Made by a program: the position numbers and the translations under genes. From the NCBI RefSeq assembly GCF_030646165.1, contig NZ_JAUTDO010000004.1:1-64000 (forward strand): a DNA stretch of 64,000 nt, given 5' to 3'. Below, piece after piece: positions 22,932 through 30,955 of the stretch. Below the pieces are notes generated by a model that did not search any database, was not told the origin of the DNA, and worked only from the letters and a program-made list of their open reading frames with translations. Origin of the DNA: Conexibacter sp. CPCC 206217. GTDB lineage: Bacteria; Actinomycetota; Thermoleophilia; Solirubrobacterales; Solirubrobacteraceae. Every line of letters begins with the position of its first letter. Position 1 is the stretch's first letter.

Positions 22932-23165
22932 ATGAGCAAGCAGATTGCCGTTCGGCTCCCAGACGAGCTTGTCGACTTCGTTGACGAGATGGTGGGTTCG
23001 GGTGCTGAGCGCAGTCGTGCGGCGGTGGTCATACGCGCGCTTGAACGCGAGCGCCGTCGCGCCGTCGCGGCGCGTGATGCGGAGATCCTTGCCGAGAGCG
23101 GACCGGATCCCGAGCTGGCTGGGCTGGCTGACTACGCCGCCGGTCTGCCGTCAGATCTGGATTGA
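22932..23165 (+). CDS. ribbon-helix-helix antitoxin of a MazEF-type pair
   Basis: The 77-residue protein has residues 1-45 (QIAVRLPDELVDFVDEMVG, then RSRAAVVIRALERE) matching a ribbon-helix-helix DNA-binding domain. The C-terminal tail of about 30 residues, acidic and probably disordered until bound, would wrap the toxin. It neutralises the MazF-like toxin and represses the operon. The stop overlaps the toxin start by one base (TGATG), giving translational coupling with the antitoxin first. The iterated operator just upstream fits autoregulation. Confidence 0.85.
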   Translation: MSKQIAVRLPDELVDFVDEMVGSGAERSRAAVVIRALERERRRAVAARDAEILAESGPDPELAGLADYAAGLPSDLD

Positions 23166-23464
23166 TGCGGCCGATCCATCTCGCAAGGCTCGATAAGACC
23201 CGCCCTGTAGTGGTCCTGACCCGCGAGCCTGTCCGCCCGCACCTCACCTCGGTCACGATCGCGCCAATCACAACGTCTGTGCGCGGCCTCTCGACCGAGG
23301 TCGCGGTCGGTGAGGCGAACGGGCTCGCGGTGCCGTCGGTGATCAGCTGCGACAACATCACGACGATCCCGACGGGCGCGTTGGGGCGACAGATCGGGCT
23401 GCTGCTCGATGGCCAAGAGCCGGCGCTGAGCGAAGCGATCCGCGCGGCGTTCGATCTCGACTGA
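23165..23464 (+). CDS. MazF/PemK-type toxin
   Basis: The 99-residue protein, usual for the family, reads MRPIHLARLDKTRPVVVLTR, then TSVTIAPITTSVRGLSTEV, with VSCDNITTIP near the middle. This is the CcdB/PemK barrel of MazF mRNA endoribonucleases; the R of DKTRPVVVLTR and the T of the SVTIAPITT strand are the conserved active-site positions. It starts at the ATG at 23165, overlapping the antitoxin stop. It looks intact. The cut sequence cannot be predicted. Confidence 0.85.
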   Translation: MRPIHLARLDKTRPVVVLTREPVRPHLTSVTIAPITTSVRGLSTEVAVGEANGLAVPSVISCDNITTIPTGALGRQIGLLLDGQEPALSEAIRAAFDLD

Positions 23465-23535
23465 CAGCGCTTCGAGTACTGGGCTGTACCGCAAGCTCCT
23501 CTCGCATGACCTTCCATGGAGGGGAACCGCGTTTC
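23465..23535. other. intergenic after the toxin gene
   Basis: No gene is supported from here to the HEPN gene start at 23896 on the plus strand, apart from the repeat module described next. The interval 23703-23895 contains a short GGATTCGG-CGCCGCC tandem and nothing else recognised. Confidence 0.3.
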
Positions 23536-23702
<167 letters not shown>

Positions 23703-23895
23703 GCGCGAGTGCCCGACCGGCGGAAGCTGGCGGCGGGCGCCGCCGGATTCGGCGCCGCCGGATTCGGCCTTCATGGCGCCCTCGCGCGGGGCTGGCGTGG
23801 GCGTCCGACCACGCAATGCTCCAGCTCGCGGCGTGGAAACCGAGATCTCATCCAACGACCGCGTACCTTCGAAGCCCAGGGAGGCGATCCACTCA

Positions 23896-25092
23896 ATGCC
23901 AGCTGGCGAGCCAGGGCCGATCTTTGCCGTCACGTTCATCCTCGAACTGCCATTCGATCTGGGTCTCCGCGAGCAGAGCGGTGGCCTGCTTCTCAGCGAA
24001 CGTGGTTCCGAGTGGGATGGCTGGCCCGATGACGCGATTCGAACGGTGGTGAGCCTGCCTGCTGACGTGCCGCTTTCAGCGGATGTGGGACCAGGGACCC
24101 GATGGACGCTCCGGCGCGGCTGGGTCGACTCGCATGTACCGCTGCTTGCGGCAGACGAGGCGTTCTCAGATTGGGTCGAGCCCCTGGAGTCCCCGCAGGA
24201 GCATCAGCGGCGGCAGGATGCGATTCGAGATTGGCGAGAAAGAGGCATCAGAAAGCCGGTGACCATCGCCGCGCTGACGCGCTTCGTTGGTTGGGACGGT
24301 GTACCCAAGAACCCTGAGGACCCGCGCACGCTCGCGCTGTACGAAATGGCCCGCACGGACTTCAATCGCATTCTCGGCATCCTCGGCCTCACGACCGGCG
24401 TGTGGTGGGTCGCTCCGGTCACCGATCGCGAACTCCCCGGGATGGTGCCCGTCATCGCAGAGTTCGCTGGGCCCCACGACACGCCGCCGCCAGGCGAAAG
24501 TGCCCGTCGCCGAGGTGGGACGTTCCCACTCCACGTCCATGACCTTCTTCCGAACCTGCCCGATCAGGCGTTCGTGTCCGACCAGCAGTTCGAGGCAGCC
24601 GGAGGACTCCTCCAAGCATTCAACCGCGGAGATCTGGCGTTCTTGCCCGTGTTCGAGCTTCTCCACGAAGCTGGCGGTGACCTGAACGTCGGCAAGCCAG
24701 GCCAGGCGATCGTTCTCAGCAGCGCCGCGGTCGAACTCGCCTTGTCAGTACTGCTGTGCGAAGGCAGCGCCCTCGCCGGATGGTCCACGACAGAGTTCGA
24801 GAGAGCAACCAGATCCTCGTTCCGTGGTCGAATCGAGCACCACGTCGCCAAGCTCCTCGACATCACCATTGACGTTCAATCCGGCGAGGATGCCTGGGCG
24901 CGATGGTGGCGCAGCGGCTATCAGGTTCGCAACGACTTCGCCCACGAAGCGAAGACTCCGACTCGCGACGAAGCGCTCGCCGCGTGGCAGAGCGTTCTCG
25001 AACTCTTTCGCGAGCTGCGATCCACGCTGGCCGCCCACCCCGTACTCCATCCGCTGACCGACCACATGCCGTTTTGGGCTGAGATCACTTGA
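23896..25092 (+). CDS. HEPN-domain protein
   Basis: The protein has about 398 residues. The C-terminal quarter has a helical HEPN-like domain: AIVLSSAAVELALSVLLCEG and then RNDFAHEAKTP, giving the R-x4-H motif found in HEPN ribonucleases and in their non-catalytic relatives. The N-terminal 250 residues are mixed alpha/beta with no motif I know. The ATG at 23896 has GGGAGG 11 bases upstream; the frame further upstream runs through the tRNA scar and is not coding. It lies among toxin-antitoxin genes, so RNA cleavage or an abortive-infection role is plausible but unproven. Confidence 0.65.
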   Translation: MPAGEPGPIFAVTFILELPFDLGLREQSGGLLLSERGSEWDGWPDDAIRTVVSLPADVPLSADVGPGTRWTLRRGWVDSHVPLLAADEAFSDWVEPLESPQEHQRRQDAIRDWRERGIRKPVTIAALTRFVGWDGVPKNPEDPRTLALYEMARTDFNRILGILGLTTGVWWVAPVTDRELPGMVPVIAEFAGPHDTPPPGESARRRGGTFPLHVHDLLPNLPDQAFVSDQQFEAAGGLLQAFNRGDLAFLPVFELLHEAGGDLNVGKPGQAIVLSSAAVELALSVLLCEGSALAGWSTTEFERATRSSFRGRIEHHVAKLLDITIDVQSGEDAWARWWRSGYQVRNDFAHEAKTPTRDEALAAWQSVLELFRELRSTLAAHPVLHPLTDHMPFWAEIT

Positions 25093-25383
25093 AGAACGAC
25101 CACTTCCGGAGAAAGCTCGCCGACGCCAACCAAGTAGATGTCAGAGATGTCAGAGATGCCGGCATGGCCGATATCAACCGCATGCGCAACGACATCATCC
25201 ACCATCGCGGATTGGCGACCAAGGCCAACACAGGTAGATGCGAGATCTTCCGTTGGTTGCACCTGGCGAGCCAATCCACCCCGTGATGGCGCACGTGGCC
25301 GAATTCATGGGCTACCTCGGCGCGGTGCAAGGCGCGGACAGAATTGACGGGGAAGACCCGTGGCAAGTAATGGGTGGGTTCTG
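25089..25383 (+). pseudogene. truncated, frameshifted HEPN-like C-terminus
   Basis: A short frame just after the HEPN gene reads VDVRDVRDAGMADINRMRND, IIHHRGLATKANTG, CEIFRW. It then continues in a second frame as APGEPIHPVMAHVAEFMGYL up to a TGA at 25383. RNDIIHH carries another R-x4-H motif. The piece is the tail of a second HEPN-type or similar helical protein, with a one-base shift near 25258. A TTG at 25089 overlapping the HEPN gene stop could start the first frame, so a short expressed product is possible. Confidence 0.45.
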
Positions 25384-25442
25384 ATTGCAGCACCACCTAC
25401 TGGGCCGAGCGCGCGACGCAACGACGTAGAAGAGCTGGCACG

Positions 25443-25826
25443 ATGGCGCGCGTGACGCGGCCACCGACCATCGGCGACCCTCTCCCCCGTGCCGACGAGG
25501 CGTACGGGATCGAGGCGAAGGTGACCGCGTACTGCCTCAATCTCGATCACGAGGTCGGCGGGCCGAAGGCGCGGGGCTTCCTGCAGATCCTCGGCATCGC
25601 CCTCGAAGACGCCGACTACCTCGCCGAGGAGCTGCGCGGCGGCCTTCGGGTCGCGCGGATCTCCGACGTGCGCGACAACACGCCGTTCGGGATGCTCTGC
25701 GAAGTCCGCGTGCCCGTGCGCGGGCTGCGCGAGCGCCGTGATCGGATCGTCGCGGTGACGACCTCGTGGGAGCTGCGCGACGCCGATGACCGGGCACGGC
25801 TGGTAACTGCCTACATCGACGGCTAA
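25443..25826 (+). CDS. DUF6883-like protein
   Basis: The 127-residue soluble protein begins MARVTRPPTIGDPLPRADEA. The segment AKVTAYCLNLDHEVGGPKAR, followed by a FLQILGIALEDADYLAEEL helix, corresponds to the DUF6883 core, a small domain also found at the C-terminus of polymorphic toxins. It is followed 12 bases later by a DUF4926-like gene, a recurrent pairing. A toxin and immunity/antitoxin relationship is plausible from that context; no catalytic evidence is visible. The upstream in-frame extension to 25374 is unnatural. Confidence 0.65.
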   Translation: MARVTRPPTIGDPLPRADEAYGIEAKVTAYCLNLDHEVGGPKARGFLQILGIALEDADYLAEELRGGLRVARISDVRDNTPFGMLCEVRVPVRGLRERRDRIVAVTTSWELRDADDRARLVTAYIDG

Positions 25827-25838
25827 CCTGAGTAGACG

Positions 25839-26039
25839 ATGGCGACCGTCAAGCACGCGATCTCAGAACACGATGTCGTCGTCCTGCGCGACGCCGTCGG
25901 CGCCTGGCCCGCCGGCACCGTCGGCGCCGTCATCAGCGCCTACGGTGACACCATGCTCGTCGAGATCACCGGCCCCGGCGGCAAGACCCTGGACACCATC
26001 CAGGTCCCCGCCGACCGACTCGACGCCAAGCGCTCCTAG
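25839..26039 (+). CDS. DUF4926-like protein
   Basis: The 66-residue protein is a compact beta-rich domain: HDVVVLRDAVGAWPAGTVGA, VISAYGDTMLVEITGPGG, then a terminal strand VPADRL. This matches the DUF4926 pattern (an SH3-like barrel by its strand layout). It is the downstream member of a pair with the DUF6883-like gene and is the likely neutralising partner if the pair is a toxin-antitoxin. A decayed copy lies at 4027-4195. Its last codons overlap a convergent small gene. Confidence 0.7.
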   Translation: MATVKHAISEHDVVVLRDAVGAWPAGTVGAVISAYGDTMLVEITGPGGKTLDTIQVPADRLDAKRS

Positions 26040-26185
26040 CTCCAGAGAAAGCGATCGGCGCTGGCTGCGGCGGCCACGAACAGCGTCGCTGCGCATGCGA
26101 GGCGAAAGAGCACGTAGTACGCGACATCAGTCCACTCGACGATGCGCCTCGCCAACGCGCTCTGAGGTCTAGGTCTGCGCGGCAC
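26036..26185 (-). CDS. possible 49-residue membrane protein
   Basis: A short frame begins at a GTG at 26185 and encodes about 49 residues: a basic N-terminus (PRRPRPQSALARRIVEWTD) and one hydrophobic helix (VAYYVLFRLACAATLFVAAAA) ending ADRFLWS. A GAGGTGG lies about 13 bases upstream. It is convergent with, and overlaps by four bases, the DUF4926-like gene. Composition is protein-like, but homology cannot be judged. Confidence 0.35.
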   Translation of the reverse strand: MPRRPRPQSALARRIVEWTDVAYYVLFRLACAATLFVAAAASADRFLWS

Positions 26186-26354
26186 CAGCGAGGAAGCCGT
26201 CCACCTCATGCAGCACTCGTCCGTTCGTCATCACCAATACCCCAATAGAGGCCCCTGGCAAGCAGACGCGTCCGCGGCCCTGGGCGACCGGACGTCGAAC
26301 AGTCCGGCGGCCTTGCCCTTACTGCCAGAGCAGTCGCCGTGCCCACGGTGCGCT

Positions 26355-26412
26355 GCCACTCAGCCCCCCTGAGTGGCAGAAACCCCATGAATCGCGGGGT
26401 ACTGCCTGTAAT
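26355..26412 (+). repeat. dispersed repeat with perfect hairpin, related to the att module
   Basis: GCCACTCAG-CCCCC-CTGAGTGGC forms a perfect 9-bp stem. The sequence GTGGCAGAAACCCCATGAAT that follows resembles the start of the att-like modules (17672 and, inverted, 23702). No tRNA piece follows here. The interval 26186-26497 contains no other recognisable feature. Confidence 0.5.
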
Positions 26413-26497
26413 CGGACACGCCTGGACCGCCGTATCGGTGCATTCCAAGCCGAAAGGTATGTCCTCGTGACCGACAACGCCTCCGGCTTCCGGCCCC

Positions 26498-26710
26498 ATG
26501 TACGCCCGCGACGAGATCCACCCCGGCCTCCTCGCCCTCCCAGCCGGCGACAGCCGTACCCACCAACAGCAACTCCTCCGCACAGCGATCGACTTCATCA
26601 CCGCCCACGCCATCGATGCTGGCGAAACGCCGGCCGACTTCATGGTGAACATGTTGGTCGAGGTCGACAAAGACGGCTCATGCGGCGCCCTCGACCTGCC
26701 GCCTACGTAG
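26498..26710 (+). CDS. short hypothetical protein, probably the tail of a lost gene
   Basis: The product is 70 residues: MYARDEIHPGLLALPAGDSR, a helix QQQLLRTAIDFITAHAIDAG and VNMLVEVDKDGSCGALDLPP. It has natural composition but no ribosome-binding site before the ATG. It reads like the C-terminal half of a PIN-like DUF family whose N-terminus with the acidic active-site residues is missing. It may be a remnant rather than an expressed gene. Confidence 0.4.
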   Translation: MYARDEIHPGLLALPAGDSRTHQQQLLRTAIDFITAHAIDAGETPADFMVNMLVEVDKDGSCGALDLPPT

Positions 26711-26757
26711 CTCGGCTCCACAACCTCCTGGTGACAACGGCCTTCAATCGATCGGTT

Positions 26758-28182
26758 TCATCTCGGTGTCACTCCCGTGCGGGCTGTCGTGGGCGGGCAG
26801 GCCAGCGCGGCCAGCAGGGCGAGGGCGAGCAGTACGGCCGACCCGGTGAGCGCGGCGCCGATCGCGGGTGTCAGCTCCTCGCTGCCGCTCGCCACGTCCG
26901 GCCGAGCGGCGGCGAAGACCGTGACCAGGATGGCCAGCCCGAGCGTCCCTCCGAGCTGGTGGGCCACGTTGACCAGGCCCGCGGCAGCGCCGGCGTCCCG
27001 CCCGTCGACGCCAGACATGCCCGCCCCGGTGAGGACCGTGAACGCCACGCCCACCCCAGCGCCCACCAGCGCCGTCGGTATGACGACAGAGCCCAGGTAG
27101 GTGGCGCCGGGTCCCAGTCGGCCGAGCCAGGCCATCGCCAGCGTGGCGAGCAGCAGCCCGCCGACCAGCACCGGCCGCTCGCCGACGCGCCGGACGAGCC
27201 GCGGCGCAGAGCGCGCGCCGGCGAACATGGTGGTCGTCATCGGCAGATACCCGGCGCCGGCCGCCAGGGCGGCGAATCCCATGGAGCCCTCGAGCAGCTG
27301 GGCGAGGAAGAAGAACAGCGGGAACAGACCGCCGACGAGCAGCAGACGTGCCAGGTAGGCCATCGAGCGCCGGCGGCTGGCGAACAGCCGCGGCGGGGTG
27401 ATCGGCTGCTCGGCGCGCACCTCGATCGCCGCGAAAGCGACGACCAACACGACGCCGAGCCCGAGGGGCGCGATCGCGGTGGGATGCCCCCAGCCGTGGC
27501 CGGCCGCCCAGACCAGTCCGAACACGATCGAGCCGACCGCTGCGGTCGCGACGATCGCACCCGCGATGTCCAGGCGGCCACGCCCACGACCTGTCTCCGG
27601 CAGGCAGCGCGGGGCGAGCGCGACCACCCCCACGCACACCGGCACGTTGACGAGCAGGCCCGCCCGCCACGACGGCCACGTGGCCGCCACGCCGCCCAGG
27701 ACCAGGCCCACGCTGCTGCCCGCCCCCGCCACCGCGCTGTAGAGGCCCACCGCTCGCTGACGTCGCGCCGATTCGGCGATTCCGGTGGAGATGAAGGCGA
27801 GCACGGACGGCGCCGCCAGCGCAGCGCCAACCCCCTGCGCCGCCCGCGCCGCCAGCAGCGGCCCAGGCCCCCATGCCGCTCCCGCGGCCAACGACGCCAC
27901 GCCGAAGAGGCCGGTTCCTCCGCGCAACGCCCGGCGGCGCCCGACCCGATCGCCCATCCGCGCACCGAGCAGCAGCAGACCGCCGAAGGCCAACGTGTAG
28001 GCGTTCTGGACCCACGACAGGCCCTCCGTCGAGAGGCCGAGCCCCTCCCGGATGCTCGGCAGCGCCGTGGTCACCACCGAGACGTCCATGACGAGCATCA
28101 GCTGGCAGCCGAGCAGCACCCCCAGAAACAGGCCGCTGCCCGCCGGGCCGGGTCGAATGGTGTTGACCGTCTTCACGTACAT
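26758..28182 (-). CDS. MFS drug:H+ antiporter, DHA2 (14-helix) family
   Basis: The protein has about 474 residues and 14 predicted membrane helices, and is an exporter of small toxic compounds or antibiotics. The N-terminal block has LVMDVSVVTTALPSIREGLG, motif A (GARMGDRVGRRRAL) after helix 2, and motif C-like glycine-rich AGAGSSVGLVLGG in helix 5. The ATG at 28182 gives a short cytoplasmic N-terminus; the longer in-frame extension is Arg-rich and unlikely. An A/T-rich stretch (28181-28203) just upstream probably holds the promoter and an operator, but no regulator gene is adjacent. Confidence 0.85.
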   Translation of the reverse strand: MYVKTVNTIRPGPAGSGLFLGVLLGCQLMLVMDVSVVTTALPSIREGLGLSTEGLSWVQNAYTLAFGGLLLLGARMGDRVGRRRALRGGTGLFGVASLAAGAAWGPGPLLAARAAQGVGAALAAPSVLAFISTGIAESARRQRAVGLYSAVAGAGSSVGLVLGGVAATWPSWRAGLLVNVPVCVGVVALAPRCLPETGRGRGRLDIAGAIVATAAVGSIVFGLVWAAGHGWGHPTAIAPLGLGVVLVVAFAAIEVRAEQPITPPRLFASRRRSMAYLARLLLVGGLFPLFFFLAQLLEGSMGFAALAAGAGYLPMTTTMFAGARSAPRLVRRVGERPVLVGGLLLATLAMAWLGRLGPGATYLGSVVIPTALVGAGVGVAFTVLTGAGMSGVDGRDAGAAAGLVNVAHQLGGTLGLAILVTVFAAARPDVASGSEELTPAIGAALTGSAVLLALALLAALACPPTTARTGVTPR

Positions 28183-28203
28183 ACGTATTGGATAACATAC
28201 AGC

Positions 28204-28515
28204 ATGCGAACGTCCGTAGGCCCTCGAGGACGCCGACGGTCTCCGCAGCCGGGGGGAGAGAGAGATGGCGCGTGGCGCACCCGCTGTCGGATCGACGACG
28301 TAGCGCCAGCAGCGGTGCGGGCGCGTGGTCGAGCCGTCGGACACGCGCGCCGCCGCGGCCGAGCCGGCCCGCTACATCTCGCGGCTGCTCGACCCTCCGG
28401 CGACCAGCGCGGTCGCGGCCGGCGCGCGCCGGCCGGGCGCCGTTTGCCGGCCGCTGGTGGCGGGTAGCGCAGACGTGCGCGGGCGCTGGCGCGACGCCCG
28501 CATCCAGACCCGCAC
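28204..28515. other. intergenic, nothing recognised
   Basis: About 310 bases between the MFS promoter and a small plus-strand gene. No frame here has protein-like composition and no RNA gene or repeat was found. Confidence 0.35.
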
Positions 28516-28527
28516 GAGGAGGTCGAG

Positions 28528-28869
28528 ATGTCACCCGAGCACGCCGGCGACGACGACCGCAGCGGCCGCGATGTCGAAGCAGCGGTTGCCCGCGCCGAGC
28601 AGGGCACGCCGGTCGAGGGACGACACTCCGACGGCAGCGGCTCGCCGACGGGCGAGTCGCGCGTCGAGCGAGCGGCCGACGTCGACGAAATCGTCGAGGG
28701 CCGCAGCGAGGGCGGACAGCGCACGCAGCCGCCCCCGGAGCCGGGTCCCGAGCCGCCGGCGATCGGCTCGGGCGGCGCGCAGCGCATCGTCGGGGCGCGC
28801 ATCCCCGACCGCAAGTCCGCCGGGGAGCCGACTCCGGACGGCCCGCCGTTCGACGACGACGACGCGTAG
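28528..28869 (+). CDS. small acidic disordered protein
   Basis: The 113-residue protein is rich in Gly, Pro, Glu, Asp and Arg with almost no hydrophobic core, so it is probably intrinsically disordered; it ends in an acidic run (FDDDDA). It has a strong ribosome-binding site, GAGGAGG five bases before the ATG, which is the best evidence that it is expressed. Proteins of this composition are often stress or general-response proteins in actinomycetes. No function can be assigned. Confidence 0.55.
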   Translation: MSPEHAGDDDRSGRDVEAAVARAEQGTPVEGRHSDGSGSPTGESRVERAADVDEIVEGRSEGGQRTQPPPEPGPEPPAIGSGGAQRIVGARIPDRKSAGEPTPDGPPFDDDDA

Positions 28870-29022
28870 CTGGGGACCTGCCGCGCGTCCGACGCGCCCA
28901 CGCGTCGCCACGTGACCGGGCGGCGCGCGACGGAGGCGTCCGCGGACGCCGGAGATCTGCTCAGCGCACGGTGACCTACCCTCGGGAGATGCGTCTCCGG
29001 TCGCCTCGCCTCCCGCCGAGCA

Positions 29023-29215
29023 GTGGCGTTCATCGACACGTCGGCGCTGCTGGCGTTTCTGGATCGCGATGCGGCCGGACACACCGAGGTCGTCGCGGCG
29101 ATGACCGACGTTCTCACGCGGCGCAACGGCGAGTTTCACCGTCATGCGCGAGCACTCGATCACCGAGGCGCTTGCGCTCGACCGCCAGCGTGATCGACGC
29201 AGCCGCGACCGCCAC
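29023..29215 (+). pseudogene. VapC-type PIN toxin remnant
   Basis: From a GTG at 29023 the frame reads AFIDTSALLAFLDRDAAGH, the start of a PIN ribonuclease with its first active-site Asp. The C-terminal PIN helix with MREHSITEALALDRQ follows at 29144 in another frame. The central half of the domain is missing. The remnant ends directly against the inverted repeat at 29218. No antitoxin is present. Confidence 0.55.
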
Positions 29216-29217
29216 CT

Positions 29218-29302
29218 GGTTTGTACGCCGCCCGCTTCTCTCCATAGACCGAAATCCCTGCCAGCGCAAGGGTTTCGTCGTTTCGGGGTTTACCAGACGA
29301 CG
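29218..29302 (-). repeat. 80-bp inverted repeat, right copy
   Basis: Read on the minus strand this begins AAACCCCGAAACGACGAAAC, then a hairpin with a different loop, then TATGGAGAGAAGCGGGCGGC-GTACAAACC. It mirrors 22744-22823. The hairpin (AAACCC-TTGC.../GGGATTTC) resembles the terminator at 17854. Confidence 0.65.
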
Positions 29303-29403
29303 CGCCCGAGTCAGCCCGGCCCCGTGCGTTCGGACCGCTCCGCGGTGCCGTCAATAGACGCGACCTCATGACTCGGCCTCGGCTGGGCCGGCAGATCTGC
29401 TGA

Positions 29404-29430
29404 GACGACGCGCGCGGTCGGCGCGTCGTC
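29404..29430 (-). terminator. terminator of the catabolic operon
   Basis: A perfect 10-bp stem (GACGACGCGC / GCGCGTCGTC) with a 7-base loop lies 9 bases beyond the stop of the kinase gene, the last gene of the long minus-strand cluster. Confidence 0.65.
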
Positions 29431-29438
29431 CGACCCGG

Positions 29439-30911
29439 TCAGGAGGGAGCGGCATCCGCGGCCAGCAGGGCGCGCCACCGCGCTCGGGCGCCGGCCAGAC
29501 GCTCGGCGGCGCGCTCGTCCGGACGGTACCGCCGTCCCGGCGCGACGAACCGCGCGGCGGCGCTGGCCGGGTGGGGGTCCGCTCCGCAGGCGACGGCGGC
29601 GAGGATCGCGGCGCCGCGCGTGGTCGCCTCCCGGTCGGAGCAGGCCAGGACGTCGGCGCCGCAGGCGTCGGCGCGCAGTTGCAGCGTCGCCGGGCGCGCG
29701 GCCGCGCCGCCGACGACGACGATCTCCTCCACGTGCGCTCCCCGGCGGCGGAGCGCGTCGACCCCCTCCGCGACGGTGAACGCGACGCCCTCCTGGACAG
29801 CGCGGAACAGATGGGCCGGTCCGTGATCGGCGCACAGCCCGTCGATCGCGCCGCGCTCCTCCGGCCGCCAGCCGGGGAAGCGGCTGCCGTCGAGCGAGGG
29901 GCGGAAGACGACGCCGCCGGCGCCCGGCGGCAGCGCCTCGGCCTGCTCGTCCAGCGCCGCGTGGGCCGCGGCCGCGGAGCCGTGTCCCAGCAGGCGGGCG
30001 GCCCACTCGACGGCGCCGCCGGTCGAGCCGGTCGGTCCGCCGAGCGTCCACAGGTCCGGCGCCGCGTGCGCGTTGAGCACCGCGGTCCCGGTCGGATCCG
30101 GCGCGGGAGCGGAGAGGACGTGCAGCAGCACGTCGGTCGTCCCGGCGACGTCGACCGTCGTCCCCGCCCGCACGGCGCCGGCGCCGAGCGCACCGACGGT
30201 GCCGTCGGGCCCGCCCGCCGCGATCGGGATCCCCGGAGCGAGCCGCAGCTCGGACGCGGCGCCGGCGGTCAGGGGGCCGGCCGCCCGCCAGGCGCCCGTG
30301 ACCGGCGGCAGCAGCGCGGCGTCGAGCTCCGCGGCGGCGATCAGCGACGGCTCCCAGCGTCGCGCGCTGACGTCGAACAGGCCGCTGTAGGAGGCGTGCG
30401 TGAGGTCGGTCAGCGCTCGTCCGGTGAGGTGCAGCACGAGGAAGTCCTTGAGCGACAGCGCCCAGCGGGCGCGCCGCAGCGCGGCCGGCTCGTGATGGCC
30501 GATCCAGGCCAGCTTGGCCGCCGGCAGCTCGGCCGTGACGCGCCGCCCGGCGGCGATCCGGCCGCCCGCGCCGACGCGCTCGCCGATCCGCACGGCCTCC
30601 GCCCGCGCGCGCGTGTCGCTCCACAGCAGCGCGTCGCGGACCGGCTCGCCGTCGTCGTCGACCAGCACCAGCGACAGCAGCGAGGCCACCCCCGCGCCGC
30701 GCACCTCCACGTCGCCGCGCGGAAGCTCGCGCACCGCGGCGACGACGTCGGCCCACAGGCCGGCGGCGTCCAGCTCGCCGCCGGCGGCGCCCGTCGGGCG
30801 CGCCGCCGAGGCGAGGGAGGTGCCGTCCCGCAGCGAGATCAGCGTCGCCCGCACGCGCGAGCTGCCGACGTCGATCGCGAGCACCACGGGCTCCGCGGCA
30901 GCGGCCGTCAT
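29439..30911 (-). CDS. FGGY-family carbohydrate kinase
   Basis: The 490-residue protein is the normal length for FGGY kinases, which phosphorylate polyols or sugars with ATP. The N-terminal AIDVGSSRVRATLI is the phosphate-1 motif and the central AAGGPDGTVGALGAGAV is the conserved FGGY-N/C junction. The ATP-binding glycine motif is VVVGGAAARPATLQLRAD, followed by TTRGAAILAA. It starts at the ATG at 30911, 44 bases after the ThDP-enzyme gene, and ends the operon at a terminator. It is nearest in style to xylulokinase-like members, but substrate cannot be told from sequence. With the ThDP enzyme it suggests processing of a sugar-derived acid. Confidence 0.85.
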   Translation of the reverse strand: MTAAAAEPVVLAIDVGSSRVRATLISLRDGTSLASAARPTGAAGGELDAAGLWADVVAAVRELPRGDVEVRGAGVASLLSLVLVDDDGEPVRDALLWSDTRARAEAVRIGERVGAGGRIAAGRRVTAELPAAKLAWIGHHEPAALRRARWALSLKDFLVLHLTGRALTDLTHASYSGLFDVSARRWEPSLIAAAELDAALLPPVTGAWRAAGPLTAGAASELRLAPGIPIAAGGPDGTVGALGAGAVRAGTTVDVAGTTDVLLHVLSAPAPDPTGTAVLNAHAAPDLWTLGGPTGSTGGAVEWAARLLGHGSAAAAHAALDEQAEALPPGAGGVVFRPSLDGSRFPGWRPEERGAIDGLCADHGPAHLFRAVQEGVAFTVAEGVDALRRRGAHVEEIVVVGGAAARPATLQLRADACGADVLACSDREATTRGAAILAAVACGADPHPASAAARFVAPGRRYRPDERAAERLAGARARWRALLAADAAPS

Positions 30912-30955
30912 CGTTCTCGGCTTCCGCCGACGGGCGCCATCGCCCTCCCCTGCCC

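Noticed and set aside
28173..28203. A palindromic TetR/MarR operator before the MFS gene.
   Set aside because: The A/T-rich stretch has only imperfect symmetry and there is no regulator gene next to it.
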